From positions 62,001-126,000 of the forward strand of contig JACKAT010000001.1 of NCBI GenBank assembly GCA_020634935.1: a stretch of 64,000 nucleotides of DNA, read 5' to 3'. Shown in pieces: positions 50,283-59,200 of this stretch (the stretch's first letter is position 1; each line of letters opens with the position of its first letter). Source of the stretch: Anaerolineales bacterium. Its GTDB lineage: Bacteria; Chloroflexota; Anaerolineae; 4572-78; J111. A program made the position numbers and the translations under genes. The notes under the pieces were generated by a model, which was given only the letters and a program-made list of their open reading frames with translations, was not told the origin of the DNA and made no database searches.

Positions 50283-52721
50283 TTATTCTCGATTTGTGCT
50301 TCGGTGTAATTCATTTATTGCAGCTTCAAAATAACCGTGGCTTTTATTAATAACTTTTAGCGCTGTTTCAACATCATTACATTCGTAAATATTTACGAAT
50401 AGCCGTCGTGCTCGATCTATGGAGCCAGCGGCAGAATTAACACCATTTTGCAAAACAAAATCACTACTACTGTACATCTGTCGATAAGGCTCGTATTTAT
50501 TGAAAGCTTGGGCAGCTTCTTGGTGGATGGATGTTAACTTCTCCCATGGTTCCTCTATCCGATTGCCGATCTCTTTTTGCAATGATTCATAAGATGCCCA
50601 AAATTCTTCTTGGACCTTAAGTTGGATAGTAATGTAGTTGTTAACCAATGATTGGAGATTGCCGGATGGTTTCTCCGTTGAGGGTGAGTTCGCAAGGAGG
50701 CGTTTTGCCTTTATCATAGCCGCCATTTTGTCAAAACGAGCGATTTGAACTAAATCATTTATTTTCTGTCTTAGTTTATCTCGCTCTTGAGTGGTCTCTT
50801 TATAGATCTCTTGAGAGATTTTTACAATGACCTTAAAACAAGTTTGGTACCACTGATCAACCTTTCGAGCTTTATTATCCACTAAATCTGTATTCCGTGG
50901 CACGAATAGCTGGCTTAGCTGTTTCTCATATTTGCTTCGTAAATTTATTAGTTCCTGAATCTGAAGGATGATATTTGGGTTGGAAAAGCGGGGTTTCAAA
51001 TCTCCCAACTGCTCGATAGCCTCAATCATATCTTCGAACGCTTTTTTCGCGGTTTCATTTTTGGAATGGATAACAAAATATTCGTCGTTGATAGCCTCTA
51101 ATCGATTGATAAATTGCGCGCGATCGCCAACGAATTTTTGCAACGCTCGAAGCATTTTGTCGGTAAGGAGCCAGTTTTCTGGTATTGGGTCGCCGGCCCT
51201 GTAGCTGCCTAATAAGCTTTGTTGGCAGGCTGCTATTTTTTTTGCATCATTCCTGATGTGGGTTATATTGAGTTGTCTGGACCAGTTATGCGACGCATAA
51301 GCCCTTACCTTTTCAGCCAGAGTTTCGGCTTGATCGGCCCAATTGACCTCGGGTAAAAGAATATCTTCTAACAAGAGGGCTACAGCCTGATATTGCTTTA
51401 AAATTTTATCGATAAACTGCTCTAACTGAATTGCTGGTTTTTTGATTGTGTGTGCCTTTGCGAAGTCTGAGGCCAGTTGTTCCGGGTCCCGTTGCCGATT
51501 AACACTGCCCAATCGAGCCGCTTGCTGTTGTAACCTTATCAATTCCTGCGGGCTGGTTTCCCAAACTATACCCGGTTCGTCTTCTTCGGCTTGCTTCATT
51601 TTTCTCTCTAGGTCAGCCATCAACTTTCCATTGTTTTCGATGACCTTTTGTAGCTTGACGAACTGTTGTTGGGCATTGTCCATCTCTTGGCGAAGAAAGT
51701 TGGCTCTTTTTTCTACGTCAAAGATTTCCTCTCTAAGGTCAATAAAAGATTCGGTCTCAAGTGATCTATAATTTCTTTTTAAAATAGAGATATCTCTCTT
51801 GAGGCGCACTAACGTTTCTTCATAACGGTCTGTCTTAATGGCCTTAGAAATCTTTTTTATTTCTACTTTTGTATCGGTAATTTTTTGTTCGAGCGTATGT
51901 AAACGATCACCTAATTCTTTATAAACATCATTCAACTGCTCTGCTTGGCTGAGTTGAGCGTTGATAATGGGTTCGTCGCGCTTCAATATGGGCCAGGCCT
52001 TGATTACATCATTCTTCGTGGCTTGCTGTCTGACCTCAGGTGCTGATAATAGCCGAAAATAGGGGGGGATTTGGCCAACATTATTTTGAACTCGTTGGGT
52101 AGCAATTATGATCTGGTTCAATTCGGCTCCCCTAACGCCGTGCTGATTTAAATACCCCATTAAGGTCAGAATGCTCTGAAGCTTTTGATTAAGCTGCTGT
52201 ACACATTCAGCCACTTTTATGGGTAAGTCATACAATTCTTGCAGATGTTCTCGAAGCTTTAGCTGTTTAACCTCTATGGACTGTATCTCCGTTTTATAAA
52301 ATTCTTGGGTTTGTTGATGATATTCCTTCCACAGATTAATTTGTCTTCGTATTGTCAGGTAACCCCTAAAGCTGTTAGTGGCGGGTGGTGGTCCACTTTG
52401 TTGTAGAGTATTAAACTGTTGTTTATAGATTAGGTAATCCTCTTCACACTTACGTATGAAATCTTGTATATACTTCACTTTGGAAATATAGGGTTCTTCA
52501 TTATCAGAGCCAAACTTGTCGGTACATTGCCGGCTAACATCTTTGATTTCTAGCTGAAATTGATCTAGTTTTTCTCTAATAGATTTTAGGAAATTATCCT
52601 GATTCGTTTGCAATTCCTGTAGACGACATCCATGATTCATCATCTGCCAGAATAGCAGCCCTGCTATAGCAATAAATGTGGCACTCAGGAGTAGCGCCCC
52701 TTCGACAAAACTGATACCCAT
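50283..52721 (-). CDS. Large membrane-anchored coiled-coil protein
   Basis: This 812-aa protein has one N-terminal transmembrane helix (GALLLSATFIAIAGLLFWQM, residues 8-27), and nearly all the rest is charged, heptad-like helix. Examples are IREKLDQFQLEIKDVSRQ and LVRLKRDISILKRNYRSLETE. The layout recalls EzrA-like cell-division proteins, which have one membrane helix and spectrin-like repeats, but no motif proves it, and it is longer than EzrA. AAGGAG precedes the ATG. Its DNA is visibly more AT-rich than its neighbours. A double zinc ribbon gene lies 81 bases upstream on the same strand and is probably co-transcribed. The function is unknown. Confidence 0.7.
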   Translation of the reverse strand: MGISFVEGALLLSATFIAIAGLLFWQMMNHGCRLQELQTNQDNFLKSIREKLDQFQLEIKDVSRQCTDKFGSDNEEPYISKVKYIQDFIRKCEEDYLIYKQQFNTLQQSGPPPATNSFRGYLTIRRQINLWKEYHQQTQEFYKTEIQSIEVKQLKLREHLQELYDLPIKVAECVQQLNQKLQSILTLMGYLNQHGVRGAELNQIIIATQRVQNNVGQIPPYFRLLSAPEVRQQATKNDVIKAWPILKRDEPIINAQLSQAEQLNDVYKELGDRLHTLEQKITDTKVEIKKISKAIKTDRYEETLVRLKRDISILKRNYRSLETESFIDLREEIFDVEKRANFLRQEMDNAQQQFVKLQKVIENNGKLMADLERKMKQAEEDEPGIVWETSPQELIRLQQQAARLGSVNRQRDPEQLASDFAKAHTIKKPAIQLEQFIDKILKQYQAVALLLEDILLPEVNWADQAETLAEKVRAYASHNWSRQLNITHIRNDAKKIAACQQSLLGSYRAGDPIPENWLLTDKMLRALQKFVGDRAQFINRLEAINDEYFVIHSKNETAKKAFEDMIEAIEQLGDLKPRFSNPNIILQIQELINLRSKYEKQLSQLFVPRNTDLVDNKARKVDQWYQTCFKVIVKISQEIYKETTQERDKLRQKINDLVQIARFDKMAAMIKAKRLLANSPSTEKPSGNLQSLVNNYITIQLKVQEEFWASYESLQKEIGNRIEEPWEKLTSIHQEAAQAFNKYEPYRQMYSSSDFVLQNGVNSAAGSIDRARRLFVNIYECNDVETALKVINKSHGYFEAAINELHRSTNRE

Positions 52722-52802
52722 AACCCTCTCCTTGTTTAAAAACTCGGTCTAGTCCGATGTGGGTATTTTTATGTGTTGGCGAGTAAATCTCTCGCGAACT
52801 TG

Positions 52803-53021
52803 TCACATCACTATCACCTCGCCACATTTGGAGCAGATGGACCCGGTCTGCCCCGTATGTAGACAAACTTCCATCATCATATCAACAATTTCCACCAGCT
52901 TCATCTGGTAATCTCCCCCATAGCCGTTTCTTTTAGCGCCACAAATCGGGCAGGTCTCGCCCGTTGCCCCAACATGATTACAGATCACTTTCCTGGTGAC
53001 TTTAGTACATACTAGCGCCAT
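52803..53021 (-). CDS. Small double zinc-ribbon protein (72 aa)
   Basis: Cys pairs are at GETCPICGAK (about residues 23-29) and SICSKCGEVI (about 61-69). Each is preceded by a similar CNHVGATG or CLHTGQTG word: CxH then TG(E/S). So the protein is a tandem repeat of one metal-binding unit. GAGGGGG lies before ATG 53021. It stands just upstream of the coiled-coil gene and shares its AT-rich base use. The role is unknown; it could bind nucleic acid or a protein partner. Confidence 0.65.
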   Translation of the reverse strand: MALVCTKVTRKVICNHVGATGETCPICGAKRNGYGGDYQMKLVEIVDMMMEVCLHTGQTGSICSKCGEVIVM

Positions 53022-53303
53022 TTTTTACCCCCTCGTTAATAAAATTAAACCTGTACGCATGCCCGATTATGCCAGATTAGGGGGTGTTTTTCTTGTCATT
53101 TAAGGGGCAAAATGGTGGCAAAATTGAGGTAGGATGGCAAGGTCGCAGAGGGGCAGAGCGGGCAAGGTGACAGGGGCGCAGAGCAGCAAAGTGGCAAGGT
53201 CGCAGGGCAACGAGTAAGAATGTTATCGAGGTGGCTTGAACTCCCAAAACTCAAGCACACCAACACCCTACAAACTCCACGAACTCCAAAAACTCTACAA
53301 ACT
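53022..53303. repeat. Simple-repeat spacer (GGCAAGGTCGCAG and ACTCCACAAACTC words)
   Basis: GGCAAGGTCGCAGAGGGGCAG at about 53129 returns in shorter forms to about 53205. From about 53247 come repeats of the type AACTCCACGAACTCC. A similar ACTCCATAAACTCCCAC stretch lies at 54542-54566. No gene. Confidence 0.6.
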
Positions 53304-53978
53304 CTATTGAACGCCGACGGTTTGGGCTATATCTTGGGCCAAGGCGAAAACCTTGCTGCCGAGCTTGATGGTTAAAGGGCCGTCGAAGGGAGCGCGATCT
53401 AGAATCTCGATTTCGACGCCGGGGACTAAGCCTAAAGATTGCAAGTAGGTGAGCTGAGCGCGGTCCCAATCACTAATTTGGTGGATGACTACCGTCTCGC
53501 CCGGTTCAACCTCGGCCAGTGAGCGGTAGGTGAGGGTAGCAACCTCACCGTTTTTGGTGGGGATAGGGTGACCATGCGGATCAACCGTGGGGTGTTTGAG
53601 CATCACTTCTAGCCGGTCGGCCAGCCGGTCGGAAATGGCATGTTCGATGTGGCAGGCTTCATCGTGAATTTCATCGAGGGTGTAACCGGCCATTTCGACC
53701 AGAAAGGTCTCAACCAGGCGGTGTTTGCGCAGCACATTAACGGCGATACGCTCGCCGGCTTCAGTCAACGTTGTGCCTTCGCGCCAGGCGTGGTTGAGGT
53801 ATCCCTGTTCGGTCAACCGCTTAATACGCTCCGAGACGCTGGGCGGGCTAACGTTAAGCATATCGGCAATGTCTTTAGTCGAGGCGGCCGGAGAGCGGCG
53901 GGTTAGCCGGTAGACGGTGATCAGATACATCTCGGTCGATTCGGATTGGCTGTTAACCTCATCGCTAGTTAAAGGCAT
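53304..53978 (-). CDS. DtxR/MntR family metal-dependent regulator with FeoA domain
   Basis: This 224-aa repressor has a winged helix (residues about 10-75, TKDIADMLNVSPPSVSERIKRL), a metal-binding dimerisation domain (LVETFLVEMAGYTLDEIHDEACHIEHAIS, about 88-140) and a C-terminal SH3-like FeoA domain (about 150-222). Metal ligands of the DtxR fold (Glu, His in HDEACHIEH) are present. It senses Mn or Fe and binds TTAGG-type palindromes; the 50092-50105 site is a candidate target. It is last in a three-gene set with the isochorismatase and GyrA-CTD genes. Confidence 0.88.
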   Translation of the reverse strand: MPLTSDEVNSQSESTEMYLITVYRLTRRSPAASTKDIADMLNVSPPSVSERIKRLTEQGYLNHAWREGTTLTEAGERIAVNVLRKHRLVETFLVEMAGYTLDEIHDEACHIEHAISDRLADRLEVMLKHPTVDPHGHPIPTKNGEVATLTYRSLAEVEPGETVVIHQISDWDRAQLTYLQSLGLVPGVEIEILDRAPFDGPLTIKLGSKVFALAQDIAQTVGVQ

Positions 53979-53990
53979 GCCGGTCTCATT

Positions 53991-54530
53991 TTACTTGACG
54001 ATATTGGAAATGGTTTTGAATTTTGAGCCCTCGGCTACCCGTAGAAGTTCAAAGAGCGCCATCTCGGTGCTGGTTAGGCTGGCCCCGGCCTCTTTGATAC
54101 GCTCGAGCCCCAACTGCCGGTTTTCCGGTGTACGCGACGAAACCGCATCGGTCACCATCTGAACCTCGTACCCCTGTTCGAGCAGGTCAATCGCGGTTTG
54201 GTAAACGCAGATGTGGGTTTCAATGCCCGTCATTAAAATTTGTTTCCGATTGAGCGCGGCCAGTTGGCTCATAAAATCATCGTCGCCGCAGCAGCTAAAC
54301 GTACGTTTAGCTACCGGCTCGATACCCGCCAAATATTGGCCGATCTCCGGGCGGGTTGGTCCTAATTTTTCCGGCACTTGTTCGGTCACCACAATGGGCA
54401 GGTCCAGCACCTTCGCCCCTTGAATGATTCGCTGCAAATTGGCAAAAAGCGCCTCTTTGTTATCCATCAACTCGGCCAGTTTGCCTTGCACATCAATGAC
54501 TAACAAAATTGTGTTATCAATCGAAAGCAT
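53991..54530 (-). CDS. Isochorismatase-like cysteine hydrolase
   Basis: This 179-aa hydrolase has the catalytic triad of the family: Asp in LLVIDVQGKL, Lys in VAKRTFSCC, and Cys in MTGIETHICVYQTAIDLL. AVSSRTPENRQLGLERI near the end is also typical. Members are nicotinamidases, ycaC-like or other amidases; the substrate here is unknown. AGGAG lies 8 bases before ATG 54530. It lies 12 bases upstream of the DtxR gene and 45 bases after the GyrA-CTD gene, so an operon is likely. Confidence 0.86.
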   Translation of the reverse strand: MLSIDNTILLVIDVQGKLAELMDNKEALFANLQRIIQGAKVLDLPIVVTEQVPEKLGPTRPEIGQYLAGIEPVAKRTFSCCGDDDFMSQLAALNRKQILMTGIETHICVYQTAIDLLEQGYEVQMVTDAVSSRTPENRQLGLERIKEAGASLTSTEMALFELLRVAEGSKFKTISNIVK

Positions 54531-54575
54531 CTTTCACTCCTAACTCCATAAACTCCCACAACTCTATAAACGCCA

Positions 54576-55607
54576 CTATTGACTCCCCGTCACCGCCACT
54601 ACGTCATCAGCCCGAAGGGCCATACAGTTAACGCCCTGGACGATACCTTCTTTGGGCGGGATTTCGGCGGCTTGGAAGCGAATGATTTTGCTTAAGCGTG
54701 AGATGATAAAGACATCGTCGTTTTTGCCGACCGTGGCGATAGCCACGATATTGTCCGCCTTGATCGTCGCTTTGCCGCCTGCGCCAGGGGCTTTGTTGGC
54801 CGTGAAACTACTCATTAAGCGAATTGTGCCTTTGCCGTCGGCGGCCATTAAGCAAACGCGGCTTTTGTCGGTTACGCCCACCACGCCGGCCACGCTGTCG
54901 CCATCGCTCAGGCGGATGCCCAGGTTGCCCATCGTGGTTATCTTTTGCTCGGCGAAACGAATGGCTTTGCCCTGGCGGGTGGCGATAAATAGGTCTTCAT
55001 CGCCGGCCGACCAGCCGGCAGCGATAGGTTGGCCACAGTCTTTGGTGTCAAACAAAACCAGACCCGGACTCATATCGTCTCGAAAATAGTGATAACGGAA
55101 ACGACGCACATGGGCTTGGTTGGTGACAATAATGAGATAGCCTTGCTTGCGGTGCGGTAAAATGTGCGCCAGTTGCTCGCCTGGGGTGAGAGCCAGTTTG
55201 TCCAAAATAGAGACGCCTTTGCTGCGCACTTGGGCTTCCGGCAGGTGGTTAACCGGCAGCCGAAACGCGCGGGCTTTGGTGGTGATAACGATCAAATCTT
55301 GACTCTGATCGGCCACTAGCAGATGGGCTGGTGGATCGCCATCCGGCGCTTCTAAATCAAAAATACCCATCCCTCCACGTCGCTGGCGACTGTAGAGATG
55401 GCGGGGGGTGCGCTTAGCTAACCCGCTGCGGGTGATGGTAATGACATTGAGTGGGGTTGGGGGTTCGTTGGTTTCAAGAGGCGGTACGTTTGAGACCGAT
55501 GGTTCATCTTCATCCGCCTGTAAATATATCAGTTCAGCTTCCAGCGCTTCAATGTACGCTCTAACCTCTGGGCTAACTTGGCTCAGATCGGGGCGTTCAA
55601 GGTTCAT
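54576..55607 (-). CDS. Stand-alone GyrA C-terminal beta-pinwheel protein
   Basis: This 343-aa protein has a short helical, acidic N-terminus (MNLERPDLSQVSPEVRAYIE), a Pro/Thr/Asn linker, and then a six-blade pinwheel like the C-terminal domain of DNA gyrase subunit A. It carries a GyrA-box-like YSRQRRGGMGIF (about residues 73-84) and blade motifs such as LFIATRQGKAIRFAEQ and VFIISRLSKIIRFQAAEIP. There is no winged helix and no catalytic Tyr, so it cannot cut DNA. It may wrap DNA or inhibit gyrase. AGGAGAG lies before ATG 55607. It is first in an operon with an isochorismatase and a DtxR gene. Confidence 0.82.
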   Translation of the reverse strand: MNLERPDLSQVSPEVRAYIEALEAELIYLQADEDEPSVSNVPPLETNEPPTPLNVITITRSGLAKRTPRHLYSRQRRGGMGIFDLEAPDGDPPAHLLVADQSQDLIVITTKARAFRLPVNHLPEAQVRSKGVSILDKLALTPGEQLAHILPHRKQGYLIIVTNQAHVRRFRYHYFRDDMSPGLVLFDTKDCGQPIAAGWSAGDEDLFIATRQGKAIRFAEQKITTMGNLGIRLSDGDSVAGVVGVTDKSRVCLMAADGKGTIRLMSSFTANKAPGAGGKATIKADNIVAIATVGKNDDVFIISRLSKIIRFQAAEIPPKEGIVQGVNCMALRADDVVAVTGSQ

Positions 55608-55856
55608 AACGTTACTCTCCTACGGCGTTGGATTGTTCTTATTGTACCAATAATCAGCCCAATTCACAATGGTTATTTAACATCGCTTGAGTACCGATAT
55701 ATTGGCCCCAGATTGGGAGACGTTTAAATGTGGATATCAATTATACAGTAGAAACCGGCTTTGCTCAACCGTAACTGTGCTCTCACCGGCTGTTAGCGAA
55801 GGGTCTATTTGGGGATTTTCCTAAACCGGTGGCGGCCTGGTTCAACGACTATAATA
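55608..55856. other. Spacer upstream of the GyrA-CTD operon, nothing distinct
   Basis: About 250 bases before the next MITE. The promoter of the operon must lie here on the minus strand, but no clear box was found. Together with the MITE the gene-free stretch is 374 bases. Confidence 0.4.
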
Positions 55857-55985
55857 GGACTTACGCAGTTGGGTGTGTCGAACCAGGTGACAGTCACTTT
55901 TGCCGAAAATGAACGTCCGTTTAAGCCCCAACAAGTCGATTTATCGCGTCTAAGTGACTGTCACCTTTTGAACTGCGTAACTCAT
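55857..55985. repeat. TTACGCAGTT MITE, copy 5 (complete)
   Basis: The ends are GGACTTACGCAGTTGGGTGT at the left and GAACTGCGTAACTCAT at the right. Inner arms GGTGACAGTCACTT and AAGTGACTGTCACC are perfect. Length is 129 bp. The right end lies at, and supplies the stop codon of, the damaged DUF433 gene. Confidence 0.88.
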
Positions 55986-56205
55986 ATATAAATGTGAATA
56001 TCTTCAATGGTTATAATATCGATGGCATATTGGACACAGGCTTGAATATCTTCGGTCAGTAGGTCGGGATAATAATCTTGGATAATATCGGAAAAGGGAT
56101 ACCTTCCTTAACAAGTTCAAGTACACTCTGCACGGTAATTCTCGTGCCGGCTACACAAGGTTTCCCGAAGTGGATATGGGGATCGACAACAATTTTTTCT
56201 TTCAT
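55982..56205 (-). pseudogene. Frameshifted DUF433 antitoxin
   Basis: From ATG at 56205 the frame reads MKEKIVVDPHIHFGKPCVAG, TRITVQSVLELVKEGIPF, then runs off into IPTY and a stop. Shifting by one base after the CCCTTTTCC run (about 56098) gives the expected rest: SDIIQDYYPDLLTEDIQ, then ACVQYAIDIITIEDIHIYI and a stop inside the MITE end. So it is one gene of about 74 aa with a single-base loss or a sequencing error. DUF433 proteins are antitoxin-like DNA binders, usually paired with a DUF5615 PIN-like toxin gene downstream. None is found; a MITE lies there. Confidence 0.75.
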
Positions 56206-56278
56206 TTATGGCTTGCCTTTATTCTCTAAGTTACAATTCTTTCGACAAAAGTAGCAGGTTCGGCAAACAAAGTCAATT

Positions 56279-59200
56279 TTAGTTACGCTTATAAATCTTG
56301 GTTTTGGCATTTTCGAAAACGAGTTCAAGCTGACCTTGCTCGCGCAGGATTTCAAACTTATCGCCGACGAACGGGCCGTAGGTGGCGCGTTCCACCTGAC
56401 CGACATAGATATAGGTGATATTAAGCTGGTCGATTAACTCCAGGGCGCGGTTAGGGTCGAGGGTATTCCACAGTTCGTTGACCACCCAGTCGCGATCGCC
56501 GACTTGCGAGGGGTAGCGCTGCTCGTTTTGGTGCAGGCCGCCCAGAATCGACGGCAGGCCGGTATAGGCGGCCACGCGCATCCCTCCCTCGCGATAGTAA
56601 CCGATTTTAGCCTCGGCCAAGATGGGTGTGCCCACCACATTATCCTGAAGCCAGCGAATAGCCTCGTAATCATAGGCTAGCTCGATGGGGTTGCCGGCGG
56701 GCCACTCGAAGACCCCGGTAGTCATATAGGCCATGCCGTTAAGCGTCCCGATCGGCGGTCGATTCTGCTCGCCGGGGAAGCGATCATCCACCCGGGTACG
56801 CGTGCCGAAGATCGGGTAAACCAGACCGGCCACCAGCAGAATAAGAGCGACACTGCGCCACACCACTGCCTTCGAGAGGCTCCAGCTCAGGCTGGCATTC
56901 CAGATTTGAGGCAAGACCACCCCGGCCACTATGCCAAAGATAATCCAGACCTGAATGAAAAACTTAAACAAGGTGTTCATGCGGTAGTAGTCGCCGCCGC
57001 CTAAGAAGTCGCGCAGGAAGAAGAACTCGAGGCCGAGCAGAATAAACAGGCCGGTAAAGGCCAGCAGCCCCAAATAGGCGACCGCCGCCGAAGTCTCGCG
57101 CCGGAACAGCAGCGCCAGCGCCAGCACGACCAGGGGCAGCAAATAGGCCGGCACTCGATAACCGAGCAGGAACAACCCAACCGTGATGAGAAGCAACAGG
57201 CCCAACGCCCACGGTACGAACTCGCTGGCATCGATCTGACGCTTGACCAGCGCGTTGTAAGTTTCAGACAGATGCGGCCACACATTCCAGCGACGCAGGT
57301 AAAGGCTGGCCGATCGCAGCAGGCTGTTGCGCGTTTTCGGAAAGATCAGTGATAACCACAGCCACGAGGCAATCACAAAGATAAAAAAGCCCCAAATTCT
57401 CAGGTGCTGGCCGAGCGGCGTTTTAGTCGTAACCAACCCCAGCCCGGTTTCCGCCGGGGGTTGGTAGTTGATAAAGAAGGGGATGTAGAGCAGATAAGTC
57501 ACGGCTAGCACCGCGCCGGTAAAAAGAAAGCCGGTCACCAGCAGCAATCCCACGCGGCCCAGCGTAAGCTCAGCTTTGAGGCTACGGTAACGGGCCAATA
57601 CAAATGTCGCCAGCATCAGGCCCAGATAGGTGGGGAGGTCCCAGGTGTTGATGACCGCAATCGCGCCCAGTACAAACGGAATAGCCAGCCAGCGCAGCAG
57701 CACGGGGAAGGTGAAAGATGAAGGATGAATAATAGAAGATAAATGGGGTTTGGCTGCGGAAGTAGGGTTAGAGGTTGGGGCGGCGATCCAATTGAAGGCG
57801 AGGCCGAGGAACAGGATCGTGACCGGAATGCCGATCATGTGGGGATGCAAATCGGCGAACAAGAAGCTGAAGAAGGGGAATTCGTTGATGGTTTCGGGAA
57901 TGACGCGGGTGGGGTCCCAATAATTGTAGGCGGCGATGCCTTCGCCGCCGAGAACTTGGAGCAAGCCAATCCCGGCCAGCAGCAGCGTGTTAACCCCGGG
58001 AATGGCTGTTTCAAAGTCGCTCAGGCTGACGGTCGCCAGATTGCGCAGAAACTGGGCCGCGCCTTCGATATTGCCCATAAAGACGATGAAGAACGTAGCC
58101 AGAATACCGGCCGGAATCGCGCGCAGCATGGCCAGGTGAACGTTGGTTTTGGCGGTAGCCGCCGAGGCCAGATTGCCCGCCAGACTAAAGGCACTGATGC
58201 CGGTGAGCGCCGCCAGCGTCGGCACAGCCAAGTTGAATGCAATCGCCGGCTGGATGCCGGTCAATTTAATCAAGACGCCTACCAGAAAAAGGCCGTAATA
58301 GTAGTAGTTGATAATGCCGTCGGCAAAAAATGGATCATAGGGCGGCATCGCCGCGCTTTTGACGATAGCGTTGAGGAAGCCAATCTCTAACATCTTTTCG
58401 CCGCCCAGCCAGGGATGCCACAGATCGGGGTTGAGAATACGTAGATAGACAAAAATGAGGTAAACCAGGCCGAACAGCGCCTCGGTGACTAAAATCAGCC
58501 AGCGGCGTTCCCATAGAAAGGTCAGCAGCGCCTGCCGGTACTTGATAAATAGGAAGATGCCGGAGGCAATGAGCAGCAGCAGAGCGATAGCCGCCGTAAG
58601 AAACGTATTGCCCAGCCAGCGGGTCCCTACCAAACTGCTGCTCATCCAAACGAAATAACTGACCAGCAGCAGCCCAAGGCTCTTACTCAAACCGTAGCCT
58701 CGATCCGGGAGATGATTGAACAGCAAAAAAGCCGCCGGCAGCGCCGCCAACCCGATAATCAAGATGGTCAACCACCACAGCAGCGTTGCCACTAAGCTGG
58801 AATTGTTGGCGATACTGTTCCAGCGGTAATCATCGATCGCGGGTAGTTCATCCACAGGCGTGTCGAGCATGAGGGATTTTTTTTGTTCGGCGGTAGCCGC
58901 TTCCGCCGACGGGGCCGGATTAGCCTGCGCCCCGCGCAAGCGCATCAGCAGTGTCGGCTCACCGACATACCCCCACTGGGCGCTTTGCCAGGTGTTACCC
59001 AAAATGGCGTCCCATTCGGCGGCGGATAGCTGGCGGGTTTTCTGAAAGAGCATCGGCTGGGGATGATCGTACACGGTGAAACTCTCATCGGCAGGTTGGG
59101 TGTCGATCACCAGCGGGCCGAGTTTGGCCGGCGTTTTGACCGTGTAGACCTGTTTGAAGCCTAACTCGCCGGAGAAGAGCGCTTCATAGAAACGGGTGCT

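Noticed and set aside
57743..58390. 215-aa open frame opposite the GT39-DUF2298 gene
   Set aside because: A shadow of codon bias on the opposite strand; Gly/Gln/Glu-rich with no motif.
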